NCBI GenBank assembly: GCA_958296025.1
Contig: OY282430.1
Location: 1,240,001-1,304,000 of the forward strand
DNA from: an uncultured Pseudomonadales bacterium
Lineage (GTDB): Bacteria > Pseudomonadota > Gammaproteobacteria > Pseudomonadales > Azotimanducaceae
Direction: 5' to 3'
Length of the DNA stretch: 64,000 nt
In this document: piece by piece, positions 19,089 to 31,628 of the stretch
Layout: every line of letters begins with the position of its first letter
Numbering within the stretch: position 1 is the first letter of the stretch
Program-made: the position numbers and the translations under genes
Notes under the pieces: model-generated
What the model was told of the DNA's origin: nothing
Database searches by the model: none
What the model saw: the letters and a program-made list of their open reading frames with translations, nothing else

Positions 19089-19559
19089 ATGAACATCGGA
19101 TTGACACTCTTTGCGCAAAGCCTGGTTTTCATCCTGTTCGTTGCGTTCTGCATGAAGTACGTCTGGCCTTTGCTGAAGGCGGCCATGGAAGAGCGCAGAC
19201 AGTCCATCGCCCAAGGCTTGGCGGCGGCGGAGGAGGCCGAGCGGAAGCTCGGCGAGGCGCATAGCGGCGCCCAGGAGGAGCTGGCCAACGCTCGGGCCGA
19301 AGCGGCGCAGATCATCGAGCAGGCCCGGCAGCGGGGTAGCCAAATGATCGAAGAGGCCAAGAACGAGGCCCGCGCCGAAGGCGAGCGGCTGCTGGAGTCC
19401 GCCCGGATGGAAGTCGCCCAGGAAGTGAATCGGGCCAAGGAGGGCCTGCGCCGTCAGGTGGCGGCCTTGGCGCTGCAAGGTGCCGAAAGGGTGCTGGAGG
19501 AGCGCATCGACCGAGGCCGGCATGAGCGAATGCTGGAGAAGCTGGCGGCGGAGCTCTAG
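19089..19559 (+). CDS. atpF: ATP synthase Fo subunit b
   Basis: Peripheral stalk subunit: one N-terminal membrane helix ([23 protein letters not shown]) and a long charged alpha-helical coiled coil rich in Glu, Arg and Ala to the end. ATG 19089 gives 156 residues, the family length; an in-frame ATG nine codons earlier is less likely because it precedes the typical start [10 protein letters not shown]. Only five bases separate it from atpH. Confidence 0.96.
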   Translation: MNIGLTLFAQSLVFILFVAFCMKYVWPLLKAAMEERRQSIAQGLAAAEEAERKLGEAHSGAQEELANARAEAAQIIEQARQRGSQMIEEAKNEARAEGERLLESARMEVAQEVNRAKEGLRRQVAALALQGAERVLEERIDRGRHERMLEKLAAEL

Positions 19560-19564
19560 GTTTC

Positions 19565-20104
19565 ATGGCGGAACACGCAACCTTGGCGCGGCCTTACGGC
19601 AACGCCGCCTTCGCCTTCGCCAAGGCGTCTGGGGCGTTGGCGGGGTGGTCACAGCTGCTGGCCTTGTTGGCCGCCGCCATCGCCGAACCCAAGGTCCAGG
19701 CCATGATGGCGGCGCCTGACCTGACCGCCCGGCAAAAGGCCGAAAAGGTGGCGGCACTCTGCGCGGACGGCATCGACGATGCTGGACGGCGTTTCCTGCG
19801 TGTGCTGGCCGACAACGGGCGGCTGCCGTTGCTCGGCGAGGTGCGGGCGCGCTTTGAGGCGCTCAAGGCTCAGGAGGAGCGTCAGCTGGACGTCGAGGTC
19901 CGTTCCGCCTTTCCCTTGGCTGAGGCCCAGGCACGGCGGCTCAAGGCGGCGCTGCGGGCGCGGTTCGACCAGGAGATCACCCTGTCCAGCACGGTGGATG
20001 GCACCCTGCTCGGCGGTGCCGTCATTCGCGCTGGGGACTTGGTGATCGACGGCTCCGTGCGCGGCCGCTTGGTGCGGCTGGAGGAAGCCTTGGCGCGGGC
20101 CTAG
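19565..20104 (+). CDS. atpH: ATP synthase F1 subunit delta
   Basis: A 179-residue stalk protein joining subunit b to the top of the F1 alpha ring. It starts [19 protein letters not shown], the usual delta N-terminus, and ends with the conserved strand segment [26 protein letters not shown] (given here in parts). Length and place between atpF and atpA agree. Confidence 0.96.
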   Translation: MAEHATLARPYGNAAFAFAKASGALAGWSQLLALLAAAIAEPKVQAMMAAPDLTARQKAEKVAALCADGIDDAGRRFLRVLADNGRLPLLGEVRARFEALKAQEERQLDVEVRSAFPLAEAQARRLKAALRARFDQEITLSSTVDGTLLGGAVIRAGDLVIDGSVRGRLVRLEEALARA

Positions 20105-20177
20105 CCCGGGGCCGCGTTTGTTCGGCAACCAAGCCGTTTTGGGATCAGAAAGCAAGACAAGTCAGGAAAGCCCGATC

Positions 20178-21722
20178 ATGCAGCAACTTAACCCCTCGGA
20201 AATCAGCGGCATCATCCGTCAGCGGATTGAAACCCTGGATGTGCGCACCGAGGCGCAGAACGAAGGCGTCATCGTCGGCGTGTCGGACGGCATCGTGCGC
20301 ATCCACGGCTTAGCCGACGCCCAATACGGTGAAATGATTGAATTCCCCGGCGGGCTCTACGGCATGGCGTTGAACTTGGAACGGGATTCCGTGGGCGCCG
20401 TCATTCTCGGCGACTACTTGGACCTTTCCGAAGGCGTCACCGCCCGCTGCACCGGGCGCATCCTGGAAGTGCCGGTGGGCCGGGAGCTGTTGGGCCGGGT
20501 GGTGGACGCCTTGGGCGCTCCCATCGACGGCAGAGGCCCCATCAACGCCGCCCAAACCGCCCCCATAGAGAAGGTGGCCCCCGGCGTGATTGCCCGTCAG
20601 TCCGTGCAGCAGCCGGTGCAGATTGGCCTGAAGTGCATTGACGCCATGGTGCCCATCGGTCGCGGTCAGCGGGAGCTCATCATTGGCGATAGGCAGATCG
20701 GCAAGACCGCCATCGCCGTCGATGCCATCATCAACCAAAAGAACAGCGACATTAAGTGCATCTATGTGGCCATCGGCCAGAAGATGTCCACCATCGCCAA
20801 CATCGTGCGCACCTTCGAGGAGCACGGCGTCATGGACAACACCATCGTCGTCGCCGCCAGCGCCTCGGACCCGGCGCCCATGCAGTTCATCTCGCCCTAC
20901 TCCGGCTGTTCCATGGGGGAGTTCTTCCGTGACGAAGGCGAAGACGCCCTCATCATTTATGACGACCTCACCAAGCAGGCTTGGGCCTACCGGCAGATTT
21001 CCCTGCTGCTGCGCCGCCCACCGGGGCGGGAGGCGTACCCCGGCGACGTGTTTTACCTGCACTCGCGCCTGCTGGAGCGGGCCGCACGGGTCAATGCGGA
21101 CTATGTGGAGAAGATCACGGACGGCCGGGTGAAGGGCAAAACCGGCTCCCTGACCGCTTTGCCGATCATCGAAACCCAGGCTGGGGACGTCTCCGCCTTC
21201 GTGCCCACCAACGTCATCTCCATCACCGACGGGCAGATCTTCCTGGAGACCTCCAACTTCAACGCCGGCCTGCGCCCCGCCATGAGCCCGGGCATCTCGG
21301 TCTCCCGAGTGGGGGGCGCCGCCCAGGTGCCGTTCATGAAGAAGATCGCCGGCGGCATCAAGCTGGCCTTGGCGCAGTATCGGGAGTTGGCCGCCTTCTC
21401 CCAATTCGCGTCCGATTTGGATGACGCCACTCGCCGCCAGCTCGATCATGGCCAGCGGGTCACCGAGCTGATGAAGCAGAAACAGTATGCGCCGATGCCG
21501 GTGGCGGACATGGGCGTCGTGCTGTTCGCCGCCAACGAGGGCTATCTTGCGGACGTTTCGGTGAACAAGGTTTCCGCCTTTGAGGAAGGGCTGCTTTCCT
21601 ACATGAACACCGAGCACAAGGGCTGGATGGACAACATCAACGCCACTGGCGCCTACGACGAAGCGATCGAGCGGCACATGCGCAGCGCCATCGAGCAGTT
21701 CAAGGCCACTCAAACCTGGTAA
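20178..21722 (+). CDS. atpA: ATP synthase F1 subunit alpha
   Basis: Non-catalytic nucleotide-binding subunit of the F1 hexamer, 514 residues. The P-loop is GDRQIGKT at about 170-177, and the start [18 protein letters not shown] is typical. ATG 20178 follows an AGGAAAG ribosome-binding site; an open frame from 20118 adds 20 unsupported residues. The arginine finger region VSRVGGAAQ is intact. Confidence 0.98.
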   Translation: MQQLNPSEISGIIRQRIETLDVRTEAQNEGVIVGVSDGIVRIHGLADAQYGEMIEFPGGLYGMALNLERDSVGAVILGDYLDLSEGVTARCTGRILEVPVGRELLGRVVDALGAPIDGRGPINAAQTAPIEKVAPGVIARQSVQQPVQIGLKCIDAMVPIGRGQRELIIGDRQIGKTAIAVDAIINQKNSDIKCIYVAIGQKMSTIANIVRTFEEHGVMDNTIVVAASASDPAPMQFISPYSGCSMGEFFRDEGEDALIIYDDLTKQAWAYRQISLLLRRPPGREAYPGDVFYLHSRLLERAARVNADYVEKITDGRVKGKTGSLTALPIIETQAGDVSAFVPTNVISITDGQIFLETSNFNAGLRPAMSPGISVSRVGGAAQVPFMKKIAGGIKLALAQYRELAAFSQFASDLDDATRRQLDHGQRVTELMKQKQYAPMPVADMGVVLFAANEGYLADVSVNKVSAFEEGLLSYMNTEHKGWMDNINATGAYDEAIERHMRSAIEQFKATQTW

Positions 21723-21732
21723 GGGCGGGGCG

Positions 21733-24017
<2,285 letters not shown>

Positions 24018-24029
24018 GAGCTGACGCCC

Positions 24030-24452
24030 ATGACCGTCACCATGCGCTGCGACATCGTCAGCGCCGAACGGGAGATCTTCTCCGGCGCCGTCGCCATGGT
24101 CAGCCTGCGCGGCGCCATCGGCGAATTGGGCATCCTGCCCGGTCATGCGCCCCTGCTGAGCGGCGTTCGCCCAGGGATGGTGCGTCTCAGGCTTGAAGGC
24201 GGCGACGAGGAGCTGTTCTACGCCTCCGGCGGCTTCGTGGAGGTTCAGCCCGGCATCGTCACCATCCTGGCGGACACCGCCAGCCGCGCCGAAGACATCG
24301 ACGAAGCGGCCGCCGGCGAAGCCCGCCAAGCGGCCGAGCGCGCCTTGGCGGAGCAGGCGGCGGACTTCGACTTCTCCTTGGCGGCGGCGCAACTAGCCGA
24401 AGCCATGGCCCAACAGCGCACACTGGAGGAGTTGCGCACAAGGCGACGATAG
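24030..24452 (+). CDS. atpC: ATP synthase F1 subunit epsilon
   Basis: A 140-residue regulatory rotor subunit: an N-terminal beta sandwich (CDIVSAEREIFSGAVAMVSL, GELGILPGHAPLLSGVRPGM) and a C-terminal helical hairpin. Last gene of the atp operon. In E. coli glmU follows directly; here a TonB receptor and a peptidase intervene. Confidence 0.97.
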   Translation: MTVTMRCDIVSAEREIFSGAVAMVSLRGAIGELGILPGHAPLLSGVRPGMVRLRLEGGDEELFYASGGFVEVQPGIVTILADTASRAEDIDEAAAGEARQAAERALAEQAADFDFSLAAAQLAEAMAQQRTLEELRTRRR

Positions 24453-24513
24453 ACGACGGGCATGAGTGCTGTGGATTGTCTCCAAGCGCGTGGGGGCCGG
24501 GTCGGCAAAGCTG

Positions 24514-24542
24514 TTGACTCGCCAATTCAATGGGAGTAGTTT
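24514..24542 (+). promoter_or_regulatory. Candidate sigma70 promoter for receptor/peptidase pair
   Basis: TTGACT (24514-24519), a 17-bp spacer and TAGTTT (24537-24542). It would give a leader of about 25 bases before the receptor start at 24574, so the pair need not depend on the atp promoter. Confidence 0.55.
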
Positions 24543-24573
24543 CGCGCACATCTTCGTGGAGAGGAGTGTGGCG

Positions 24574-27500
24574 ATGAGGGCGAGAATCCTACGGGCATTC
24601 GGTTCGGTGCTTTTGTCCGTTCCCCTTGGTCTGGCGGTGCTTTGGGCGGATCTTGGGTTCGCGGAGGAAGGCGAATCCCCGTCCGTTGAAACCGAAGCGG
24701 TGGCGGCGGCGCTGACGGACGAAGACGGCGCCGCAGCGGAAGAGGCGCTGGTGGAGGAAGTGGTCGTCACCGGGTCGCGCATCCGGCGCAACGAATTCAA
24801 CACCATATCCCCAGTGCAGATCATCATGGGCGCCCGGTCCCGGGAGCTGGGCATGGTCGATACCGCCGGGCTGATTCAGAACAGCACCGCCGCCAGCGGG
24901 GTGCAGATCGACAACACCTACAACACCTTCGTGCTGGACAACGGCCCCGGCGCGGCCAACGTCAACCTACGCGGGCTGGACCCATCGCGCACCCTGCTGC
25001 TGGTCAACAGCCGGCGCATGTCCCCAGCCGGCGTGGGCGGCGCTCCCACGGCGCCGGACCTGAACAGCATCCCGTCCATCATGATCGAGCGGGTGGAGCT
25101 GCTGAACGACGGGGCTTCCTCGGTCTATGGCTCGGATGCGGTGGCCGGGGTGGTCAATGTGCTCATGCGCCAGCAGTTCGAGGGCTTTGAGTTTGAGGCG
25201 GACTGGGTGGTGCCCGAAGTGTCCGAAGGCCAGGAAATCGTGCTGTCGGCGGCTTGGGGCCGGGATTTTGACCGGGGCTCCTTCGGCGTAGGCGCGGAGT
25301 TTTACGACCGAACCCGCGTACGCTACAAGGATCGGGACCACACCAGCGAATGCAACCGCTATCTGCAAATTGACGAACGTGGCGTCGTTCGCAGCGATGA
25401 CCTGAGGCTGACGCCCGGCACCACCATCAACGGCTGCAAACTGAACACCATCAGCCGGGTTTTCCTACGCAGCAGCAACCCACCCCACCCCTTCGGCAAC
25501 ATTTGGTACACGCCCGGGGCAACCAACATCGGCATTCCCAATTTCTCGGACACTGCCCTTAGCCCCGGCCTCGCTGGCTTCAATCCGACCCTCAATCCGG
25601 TGGACACGGATGGCGACGGTGTGCCCAACTTTGACATCATTGACCCGGACGGCAACGGCAGAACCGAGGTGGACCTGAAGAACGACCTGTACAACTTCAA
25701 CGGTTCCGCCCGGGACCGTGCCGGGGACTACCTTGCCGGTCTGCGCCGTTTCAACCTCTACTCTTTCGGCAACTACGAGCTGCAGGACGCCAACAACACC
25801 TCAGTGTTCTTTGAATTGTTGTACAACCGCCGCGAATCGGAGATCTTCTCCCCGGGGCCAACAATTTTCCCCGACGTGCCGGCCACCAATCCCTACAACC
25901 CCTGCAATCAGGCGGCGCCGGGAGGCGTCAACTGTTGGGGCTTTTTCGTGCATCCGGTGTTCGGCCCGTTCAACTTTGGCGGCGTGGAGGCCATTCCCAT
26001 CGTCGCTGTGCGGGGCGACCGGGACCAAGTCGAGGTGGAGCAGAATCAGGTGCGGGCGGTGGCCGGCATTGAAGGGGACCTGCCTTGGGGCACCACCTGG
26101 AGCTACGAAGCCTTCGGCAGCTACAGCTGGTCGAGGGGCGTGTCCAGCCGTGCCGGCATCCTTAAGGATGAGTTGCTGTCGTCCTTGAACACAGCCGCCA
26201 TTGACCCGAACACCGGCAACGTGGTTTGCGGCCCGGACAACGATGGCGACGGCATTCCGGACGGCCAAGGCTGCGTGCCGGTCAACCCGTTCGCCGGTTC
26301 CCTGTATCAGCCGGGCGGCGGGGATTTCGCCACTCAGGAGGAGCGGGACTACCTGTTCGGCCTGCGCGAATTCGACACGGTGTTCGAGCAGTCCGTATTC
26401 GGCCTCATCGTTCAGGGCGACATCGCCCGCCTGCCTTGGAACGACATTGAGGTCCCCTTGGTGCTGGGCTTGGAGTACCGCAAGGACGTGGTGGACTCCC
26501 AGCCCAACGACGTGGCCCGGGACGGCCTACTTTTCGGCTTTTTCTCCGACCGCGGCGCCAAGGGTTCGCGCAACCTCAAGGAGGCGTACCTGGAAACCGA
26601 ATTCCGCCTGCTCGAAGGCAAGCCGTTGGCGGACGAGTTGGTGTTCAACCTCTCCGGCCGCTTCACCGAAGAAAGCACCTACGGTTCCCAGTTCACCTAC
26701 AGCGCCAAGATGCGCTACAGCCCGGTGGAAGCTTGGGACATCCGCGCCAGCTACGGCACCTCCTTCCGGGCGCCCAATGCGCGGGAGCAGTTCCTGTTGG
26801 GCCAATCCGGGTTCCTCACGTTGGGCGACCCTTGCGTGGTGCCCGTGGAAGCCAGGGTGGCCACCATAGATCCAAGCCAGCCTCCTGGTTATGATCCCGC
26901 CCAAGACGACCGCAGCCAGCTCACCTTGGACAATTGCCGGTCGCAAGGCGTGGACCCCACCGCCTTGGGTTTGGCCCAGGGTACGCTAACCTCCTATTCC
27001 GTGGAGACATTAAGAGCTGGCGGCGAAACCGTGCAATCCACGGTGGAGCCTGAGGATTCCATCGCCATGACCGCCGGCATGGTGTTCCGCCAGCCTTGGT
27101 TTGAAGGCTTCGACCTGAGCCTTTCCGGCACCTATTGGCGCATTGAGGTGGAGGACAGCATCGCCCAGCTCAACCCGGCTTTCTTCGTGCAGGACTGCTA
27201 TGTGGACCGGGTCTCCAACAGCAGCGCCTACTGCCGCTTCATCACCCGCGGCAGCGACGGCTTGTTGAGCTTCATTGACTCCAGCTACTTCAACGTCCAT
27301 AAGGAGGTCGCCGCCGGCTGGGATTGGAACTTACTGTTTGAAAAATCCGTGATCGTTCAGGACAGAAACCTGGACCTGGCGTTGGACATGCGCGCCACCC
27401 GAACCAACCAACTGCTGTTCGTTCTTGGCGACATCACGGAAGACTCCGCCGGCCGCACCTTCGTTCCCGAGTGGCAGGGCAACTTGACCGTCCAAGCCGA

Positions 27501-27867
27501 TTATGCGGACTTCCGGCTGACCTGGCGCGCCTCATACTCGGATGGCGGCAAGGAGGAAGCCGAAGAGTTCGACGTAAATGACACCTGCATCGGCCTAGGG
27601 GTGGGCTGCCGGCCCTTGAACTTCATCAAGAGTTCCTGGGTCCACACGGCGTCCATCACTTGGAACCCCAGTGACTGGCGGGTCACCTTTGGCGTACGCA
27701 ACATCTTTGACGAGGGGCCGCAACTGATGGACAACGATGCGCCAGGCACTCAGTTCAACAACGTGCCCTTGGGCGTGTACGGCCTGAACCATCATGTCGG
27801 CCGGTCCTTCTTCGCCGGCGTCAGCCGCACCCTGGGCCTATTGGCGGGCCGCGGCCGGGGCTATTAG
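24574..27867 (+). CDS. Large TonB-dependent receptor, peptide-uptake type
   Basis: A 1097-residue outer-membrane transporter. ATG 24574 follows a GAGAGGAG ribosome-binding site. A signal peptide and an acidic linker precede the TonB-box-like EEVVVTGSRIRR. The plug (VNLRGLDPSRTLLLVNSRRM; IERVELLNDGASSVYGSDAV) is of the Oar/peptide class, and the barrel ends in an in-frame stop after GRGRGY. Two extracellular-loop segments look like calcium-binding type-3 repeats: DTDGDGVPNFDIIDPDGNG and GPDNDGDGIPDGQG. Several cysteine pairs occur in loops (CNQAAPGGVNC). It is followed 43 bp later by an S9 peptidase, suggesting uptake of oligopeptides; that role is inferred. Confidence 0.92.
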   Translation: MRARILRAFGSVLLSVPLGLAVLWADLGFAEEGESPSVETEAVAAALTDEDGAAAEEALVEEVVVTGSRIRRNEFNTISPVQIIMGARSRELGMVDTAGLIQNSTAASGVQIDNTYNTFVLDNGPGAANVNLRGLDPSRTLLLVNSRRMSPAGVGGAPTAPDLNSIPSIMIERVELLNDGASSVYGSDAVAGVVNVLMRQQFEGFEFEADWVVPEVSEGQEIVLSAAWGRDFDRGSFGVGAEFYDRTRVRYKDRDHTSECNRYLQIDERGVVRSDDLRLTPGTTINGCKLNTISRVFLRSSNPPHPFGNIWYTPGATNIGIPNFSDTALSPGLAGFNPTLNPVDTDGDGVPNFDIIDPDGNGRTEVDLKNDLYNFNGSARDRAGDYLAGLRRFNLYSFGNYELQDANNTSVFFELLYNRRESEIFSPGPTIFPDVPATNPYNPCNQAAPGGVNCWGFFVHPVFGPFNFGGVEAIPIVAVRGDRDQVEVEQNQVRAVAGIEGDLPWGTTWSYEAFGSYSWSRGVSSRAGILKDELLSSLNTAAIDPNTGNVVCGPDNDGDGIPDGQGCVPVNPFAGSLYQPGGGDFATQEERDYLFGLREFDTVFEQSVFGLIVQGDIARLPWNDIEVPLVLGLEYRKDVVDSQPNDVARDGLLFGFFSDRGAKGSRNLKEAYLETEFRLLEGKPLADELVFNLSGRFTEESTYGSQFTYSAKMRYSPVEAWDIRASYGTSFRAPNAREQFLLGQSGFLTLGDPCVVPVEARVATIDPSQPPGYDPAQDDRSQLTLDNCRSQGVDPTALGLAQGTLTSYSVETLRAGGETVQSTVEPEDSIAMTAGMVFRQPWFEGFDLSLSGTYWRIEVEDSIAQLNPAFFVQDCYVDRVSNSSAYCRFITRGSDGLLSFIDSSYFNVHKEVAAGWDWNLLFEKSVIVQDRNLDLALDMRATRTNQLLFVLGDITEDSAGRTFVPEWQGNLTVQADYADFRLTWRASYSDGGKEEAEEFDVNDTCIGLGVGCRPLNFIKSSWVHTASITWNPSDWRVTFGVRNIFDEGPQLMDNDAPGTQFNNVPLGVYGLNHHVGRSFFAGVSRTLGLLAGRGRGY

Positions 27868-27910
27868 AGCCAAGGCGCCAAGTCAGGGGGCAATTGCAAA
27901 GGGGGATGCC

Positions 27911-29905
27911 GTGTTGAGAAAACCACCTGCTGGTTGCGCCGCCTTGCTGGCGGCTTCAGTCTTGGTCTGGACCGCGGCCGCGGCGGCCGCGGAAGACATG
28001 GGCCTCTACGAGAAATTCGCCATGGACCCGGCCATGACTCAGGTGGCCGTTTCGCCCGACGGCAAGTCCGTGGCCGCCGTGCAGCGTTTCAGCAAGGACG
28101 GGGACAAGTTTCTGCTGATCTACGACGCGGCGGACTTGGCCGCCAAGCCGGTGACCCTATCCGCCGACCCGATGGAGATCGCCAGCTTCTTTTGGGCCAA
28201 CAACGAGTATCTGGTGGTTTCCTTCCTCCAGGATGTGGACATGCTGGAGAATCTGGGCATTCACACGCGCCTGGTTTCGCGTAGGGCCTCCATCGACAAG
28301 GCCGGCAAGCAATGGACGCCTTTGCCAACTAGAAGGGTGGACCGGCGCAGCGAGTTCAGCAAGTGGGTGCATAACCTGCAGGGGTCCGGCATCCTGTCCA
28401 GAATGCGCTGGGATGACGACCACATCCTGTTGGTCTATGACGACGACCAAAAGGGCGTTGCCGACGTCTTCAAGGTGAACGTGGCCACCGGCAAGGCGAA
28501 GATGGTGTTTCGCAACGGTGCGCGGCTGCAGTTGGACTTCGTGGATTCCTCTGGCGAACCTCGCTTGGCGTCCCGCTACGACGAGGGCCGCGACGCCATC
28601 ATCTACTACGCCCGCCTGAGAGGGCGGAAGGAATGGCTGGAGATCGGCCGAACCGTGGCCAGCCCTGGTTCGGTCAGCGAATACTACGAGACCCTCGGTT
28701 TTTTCAACGAGGAGGATCCCAACGAGGTTTGGGTGCTCTCCAACCATGACGCCGACACCGCCGGCATCTTCGCCTACGACATCGCCGGCCGCAAGTTCAA
28801 GGAACTGTTGTTCCGCCACCCCAAGTACGACGCCCTCGGCGTTGAATCGAAGTACGTTGACGGCAAGGGTGACGTGCCCTTGGCGTTTGTCCACAACGGC
28901 CGAGGCATGGAGCAGTATTACGTTGACCCGGAGGAAAGGGCGCTGATGGGCGCCATCAACGCCATTCTGCCGAACACCCACAACGAAATCGCCTCCCGCT
29001 CCGGGGACGACGGCGTGATCGTCATAGAAGCCTCCGGGCCGCGCCATCCCCGCACTTGGTATCTGCTGCGGGACAAGTCTCGCCTCGACGAGCTGGGCAA
29101 GTCCATGCCGGCGCTGACGGAGGACATGCTCTCGCCGGTGGAATGGGTGTCCTACAAGGCGCGGGATGGCCTGGAGATCCCCGCCTTGGTGACCGTGCCC
29201 AAGGGGGAAGGCCCCTTCCCGGCGGTGGTCAACCCCCACGGCGGTCCGGTGGCTAGGGATTTTTGGGGTTTTGACCCTTGGTCACAGCTGTTGGCGAACC
29301 GGGGCTATGTGGTCATTCAACCGCAATTCCGCATTTCCGCAGGGTTCGGCCGGGCGCATCTGGAGGCCGGCTTTGGCCAGTGGGGCTTGGCCTTGCAGGA
29401 CGACTTGGAGGACGCCGCCAAGTACCTTGCCGAGCGCAAGCTGGCGGATCCGCAGCGGCTGGCCATCTTCGGCTGGAGCTATGGGGGTTACGCCGCCTTC
29501 GTCGGCGCGGCGCGGGACCCGAACCCCTTTCAATGCGCCGTCTCCGGCGCCGGCGTGGCGGACCTGCCGTTCTTCCGGGCGCGGCTGGCGGACTACGGGG
29601 ACTTCATGGAGAAAGCCTACCGGACCACGGTGGATGGCTTGAATGCCCTTGACATGGCTGAGAGCGTGGACGTGCCGCTGCTGGTGATTCACGGCGACAA
29701 GGATGAGCGGGTGCCCGTGGCGGAGAGCCGCAAGTTCGTCGCCCGGCTAATAAAACACGGCAAGCAACACAAGTACGTCGAGCTTGAGGGCGCCAACCAC
29801 TTCTTCGGCACCATCTTCTACCGCCATTGGATGCAGATGTTTCCCGCCATGATCGACTGGCTGGACAACACCTGCGGCCTGAAGAACCCAGGGCACGACG
29901 CCTAA
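27911..29905 (+). CDS. S9 family prolyl oligopeptidase/dipeptidyl-peptidase
   Basis: A 664-residue exported serine peptidase. I take GTG 27911 as the start because an AAAGGGGGA site precedes it and a signal peptide follows (AALLAASVLVWTAAAAAAED). A beta-propeller (VSPDGKSVAAV and later blades) occupies the first 380 or so residues. The alpha/beta-hydrolase domain follows, with nucleophile S523 in GWSYGG, the aspartate in HGDKDERVP and the histidine in GANHFF. The oxyanion region NPHGGPVARD is present. Its position directly after a peptide-class TonB receptor suggests it trims imported peptides in the periplasm. Confidence 0.92.
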   Translation: MLRKPPAGCAALLAASVLVWTAAAAAAEDMGLYEKFAMDPAMTQVAVSPDGKSVAAVQRFSKDGDKFLLIYDAADLAAKPVTLSADPMEIASFFWANNEYLVVSFLQDVDMLENLGIHTRLVSRRASIDKAGKQWTPLPTRRVDRRSEFSKWVHNLQGSGILSRMRWDDDHILLVYDDDQKGVADVFKVNVATGKAKMVFRNGARLQLDFVDSSGEPRLASRYDEGRDAIIYYARLRGRKEWLEIGRTVASPGSVSEYYETLGFFNEEDPNEVWVLSNHDADTAGIFAYDIAGRKFKELLFRHPKYDALGVESKYVDGKGDVPLAFVHNGRGMEQYYVDPEERALMGAINAILPNTHNEIASRSGDDGVIVIEASGPRHPRTWYLLRDKSRLDELGKSMPALTEDMLSPVEWVSYKARDGLEIPALVTVPKGEGPFPAVVNPHGGPVARDFWGFDPWSQLLANRGYVVIQPQFRISAGFGRAHLEAGFGQWGLALQDDLEDAAKYLAERKLADPQRLAIFGWSYGGYAAFVGAARDPNPFQCAVSGAGVADLPFFRARLADYGDFMEKAYRTTVDGLNALDMAESVDVPLLVIHGDKDERVPVAESRKFVARLIKHGKQHKYVELEGANHFFGTIFYRHWMQMFPAMIDWLDNTCGLKNPGHDA

Positions 29906-30102
29906 GGCCGACTGCCGCGATGCCCAGCAGATGCCGGCCCAAGGAGGCTGCACCGTCGCCACCTAGCCGTTTGCGCCTGATGTGGGGCGCTCGCACCTCC
30001 GCTAGGCACTTATGGCCGCACTTCGGGTTGCCCGTTGGCTGCTTGTCTGCGTCCTAGCGGGCACAGCTGGTCAGCTCAGGCCTTAGGGACTTTAGGGATG
30101 GC

Positions 30103-31485
30103 ATGAAGGCAACCAAGGGGTTCGCCGTCATCATTCTGGCCGCTGGGGAAGGGCGGCGCATGGCCTCCAATCGGCCAAAGGCGCTGCATGAAGTGGGCGG
30201 CAAGGCGCTCTTGCACCATGTCATCGACACCGCTCAACGCCTGCGCCCCAAGCAGGTTGTGGTGGTGGTGGGCCAAGGTGGCGAGCAGGTGCGGGCGGCC
30301 ACTGGCCAAGCCGTTACCTGGGTGCGGCAAGACCAGCAGCTGGGCACCGGCCACGCCGTCGTCCAAGCCCTGCCCCTGTTGTCGGACGACAGCCTAGCCC
30401 TCATCCTTTGCGCCGACGTTCCGCTGATTGGCGAGACCACCCTCACCGCCGCGTTGGCCGCCGCCGCTTCAGGAGCGCTTGCGCTGGTGACTGTGGAGGT
30501 GGAGGACGCCGCCGCCCTTGGGCGCATCAAGCGGGATGCGCAGAGGCGCATCGAACGCATTGTGGAGTTCAAGGACGCCACCGCCGCCGAGCGGGCCATC
30601 AAGGAGATCAACGCCGGCATTCTGGCCGCGCCCGCCAAGGTCCTGCGCCGCCTGCTGGCATCCGTGCAGCCCGACAACGCCCAAGGGGAATACTATTTGA
30701 CCGACGTGGTGGAACTGGCCGTCGCCGAAGGGATTGCGGTGCAAGGCGTTTGCGCCGAAGATGCAGCGGAGGTTTTGGGCGTGAATGACCGGGCGCAGCT
30801 GGCTGTCCTGGAACGGGCCTTTCAGTGGCGGCAGGCGCAACGCCTGATGGCCTGCGGAGCTACGCTGGCGGACCCAGCTCGGCTGGATGTCCGCGGCGAG
30901 GTGGGCGTCGGCCGGGATTGCTTTATCGACGTCAACGTGGTCCTCAAGGGCCAGGTGCGGCTCGGCGAGCGCGTCCACTTGGGGCCGGGGGCGGTGATCG
31001 AGGACGCTGACTTAGGGGATGATGTCCGCGTTGAAGCCTACACCCTCATTGAGGGCGCCCGCATCGGCGCCCGCTGTCGCTTGGGGCCGTTCGCCCGGCT
31101 GCGGCCGGGCACCGAATTGGCTGAGGAAGTCAAAGTGGGCAATTTCGTGGAGACCAAGAACGCCCGCCTCGGACGCGGCGTCAAGGCCAGCCACTTGGCC
31201 TATTTGGGGGACGTCAGCGTGGGTGCCGCCAGCAACATCGGCGCCGGAACCGTCACCTGCAATTACGACGGCGTTGACAAGCACCGCACGGAAATCGGCG
31301 AAGACGTCTTCGTCGGCACCAACGCCACCTTGGTGGCGCCCTTGGTCATCGAATCCGGTGCCTTCATCGCCGCCGGCTCCACCATCACGGCGCAGGTGCC
31401 ACAGGATCAATTGGCGGTGGGCCGCGGCCGGCAGCGCAACATCACCGGCTGGAAACGCCCGAGCACCCGCAAGGGCAAGGCTTGA
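30103..31485 (+). CDS. glmU: Bifunctional UDP-GlcNAc pyrophosphorylase/GlcN-1-P acetyltransferase
   Basis: Makes UDP-N-acetylglucosamine, the precursor of peptidoglycan and lipid A. The uridylyltransferase domain starts VIILAAGEGRRMASNRPKAL and holds LGTGHAVVQA and LCADVPLI. The acetyltransferase domain is a left-handed beta-helix of hexapeptide repeats (from about residue 250), with NFVETKNARLG and NYDGVDKHRT. The 460-residue length is normal. A 197-bp gap follows the peptidase gene; glmS comes next, as in enterics. Confidence 0.98.
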   Translation: MKATKGFAVIILAAGEGRRMASNRPKALHEVGGKALLHHVIDTAQRLRPKQVVVVVGQGGEQVRAATGQAVTWVRQDQQLGTGHAVVQALPLLSDDSLALILCADVPLIGETTLTAALAAAASGALALVTVEVEDAAALGRIKRDAQRRIERIVEFKDATAAERAIKEINAGILAAPAKVLRRLLASVQPDNAQGEYYLTDVVELAVAEGIAVQGVCAEDAAEVLGVNDRAQLAVLERAFQWRQAQRLMACGATLADPARLDVRGEVGVGRDCFIDVNVVLKGQVRLGERVHLGPGAVIEDADLGDDVRVEAYTLIEGARIGARCRLGPFARLRPGTELAEEVKVGNFVETKNARLGRGVKASHLAYLGDVSVGAASNIGAGTVTCNYDGVDKHRTEIGEDVFVGTNATLVAPLVIESGAFIAAGSTITAQVPQDQLAVGRGRQRNITGWKRPSTRKGKA

Positions 31486-31628
31486 AGGCGCCGCGAACGG
31501 TGCCCTCTCCTCGGTCAGCGCCATAGACGAGTTGGGCAACGCGGTGTTCATGCCGAGCGGCGGCAAAGCCCTTGCTGGGCGACGATCCTTGTGTACGCTT
31601 CGGTGGGTGTCGAACGGAGTTTAGAAGT

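Noticed and set aside
31486-31628. glmS ribozyme upstream of glmS
   Set aside because: The 143-bp interval lacks the ribozyme core, and ribozyme control is not expected in gammaproteobacteria.
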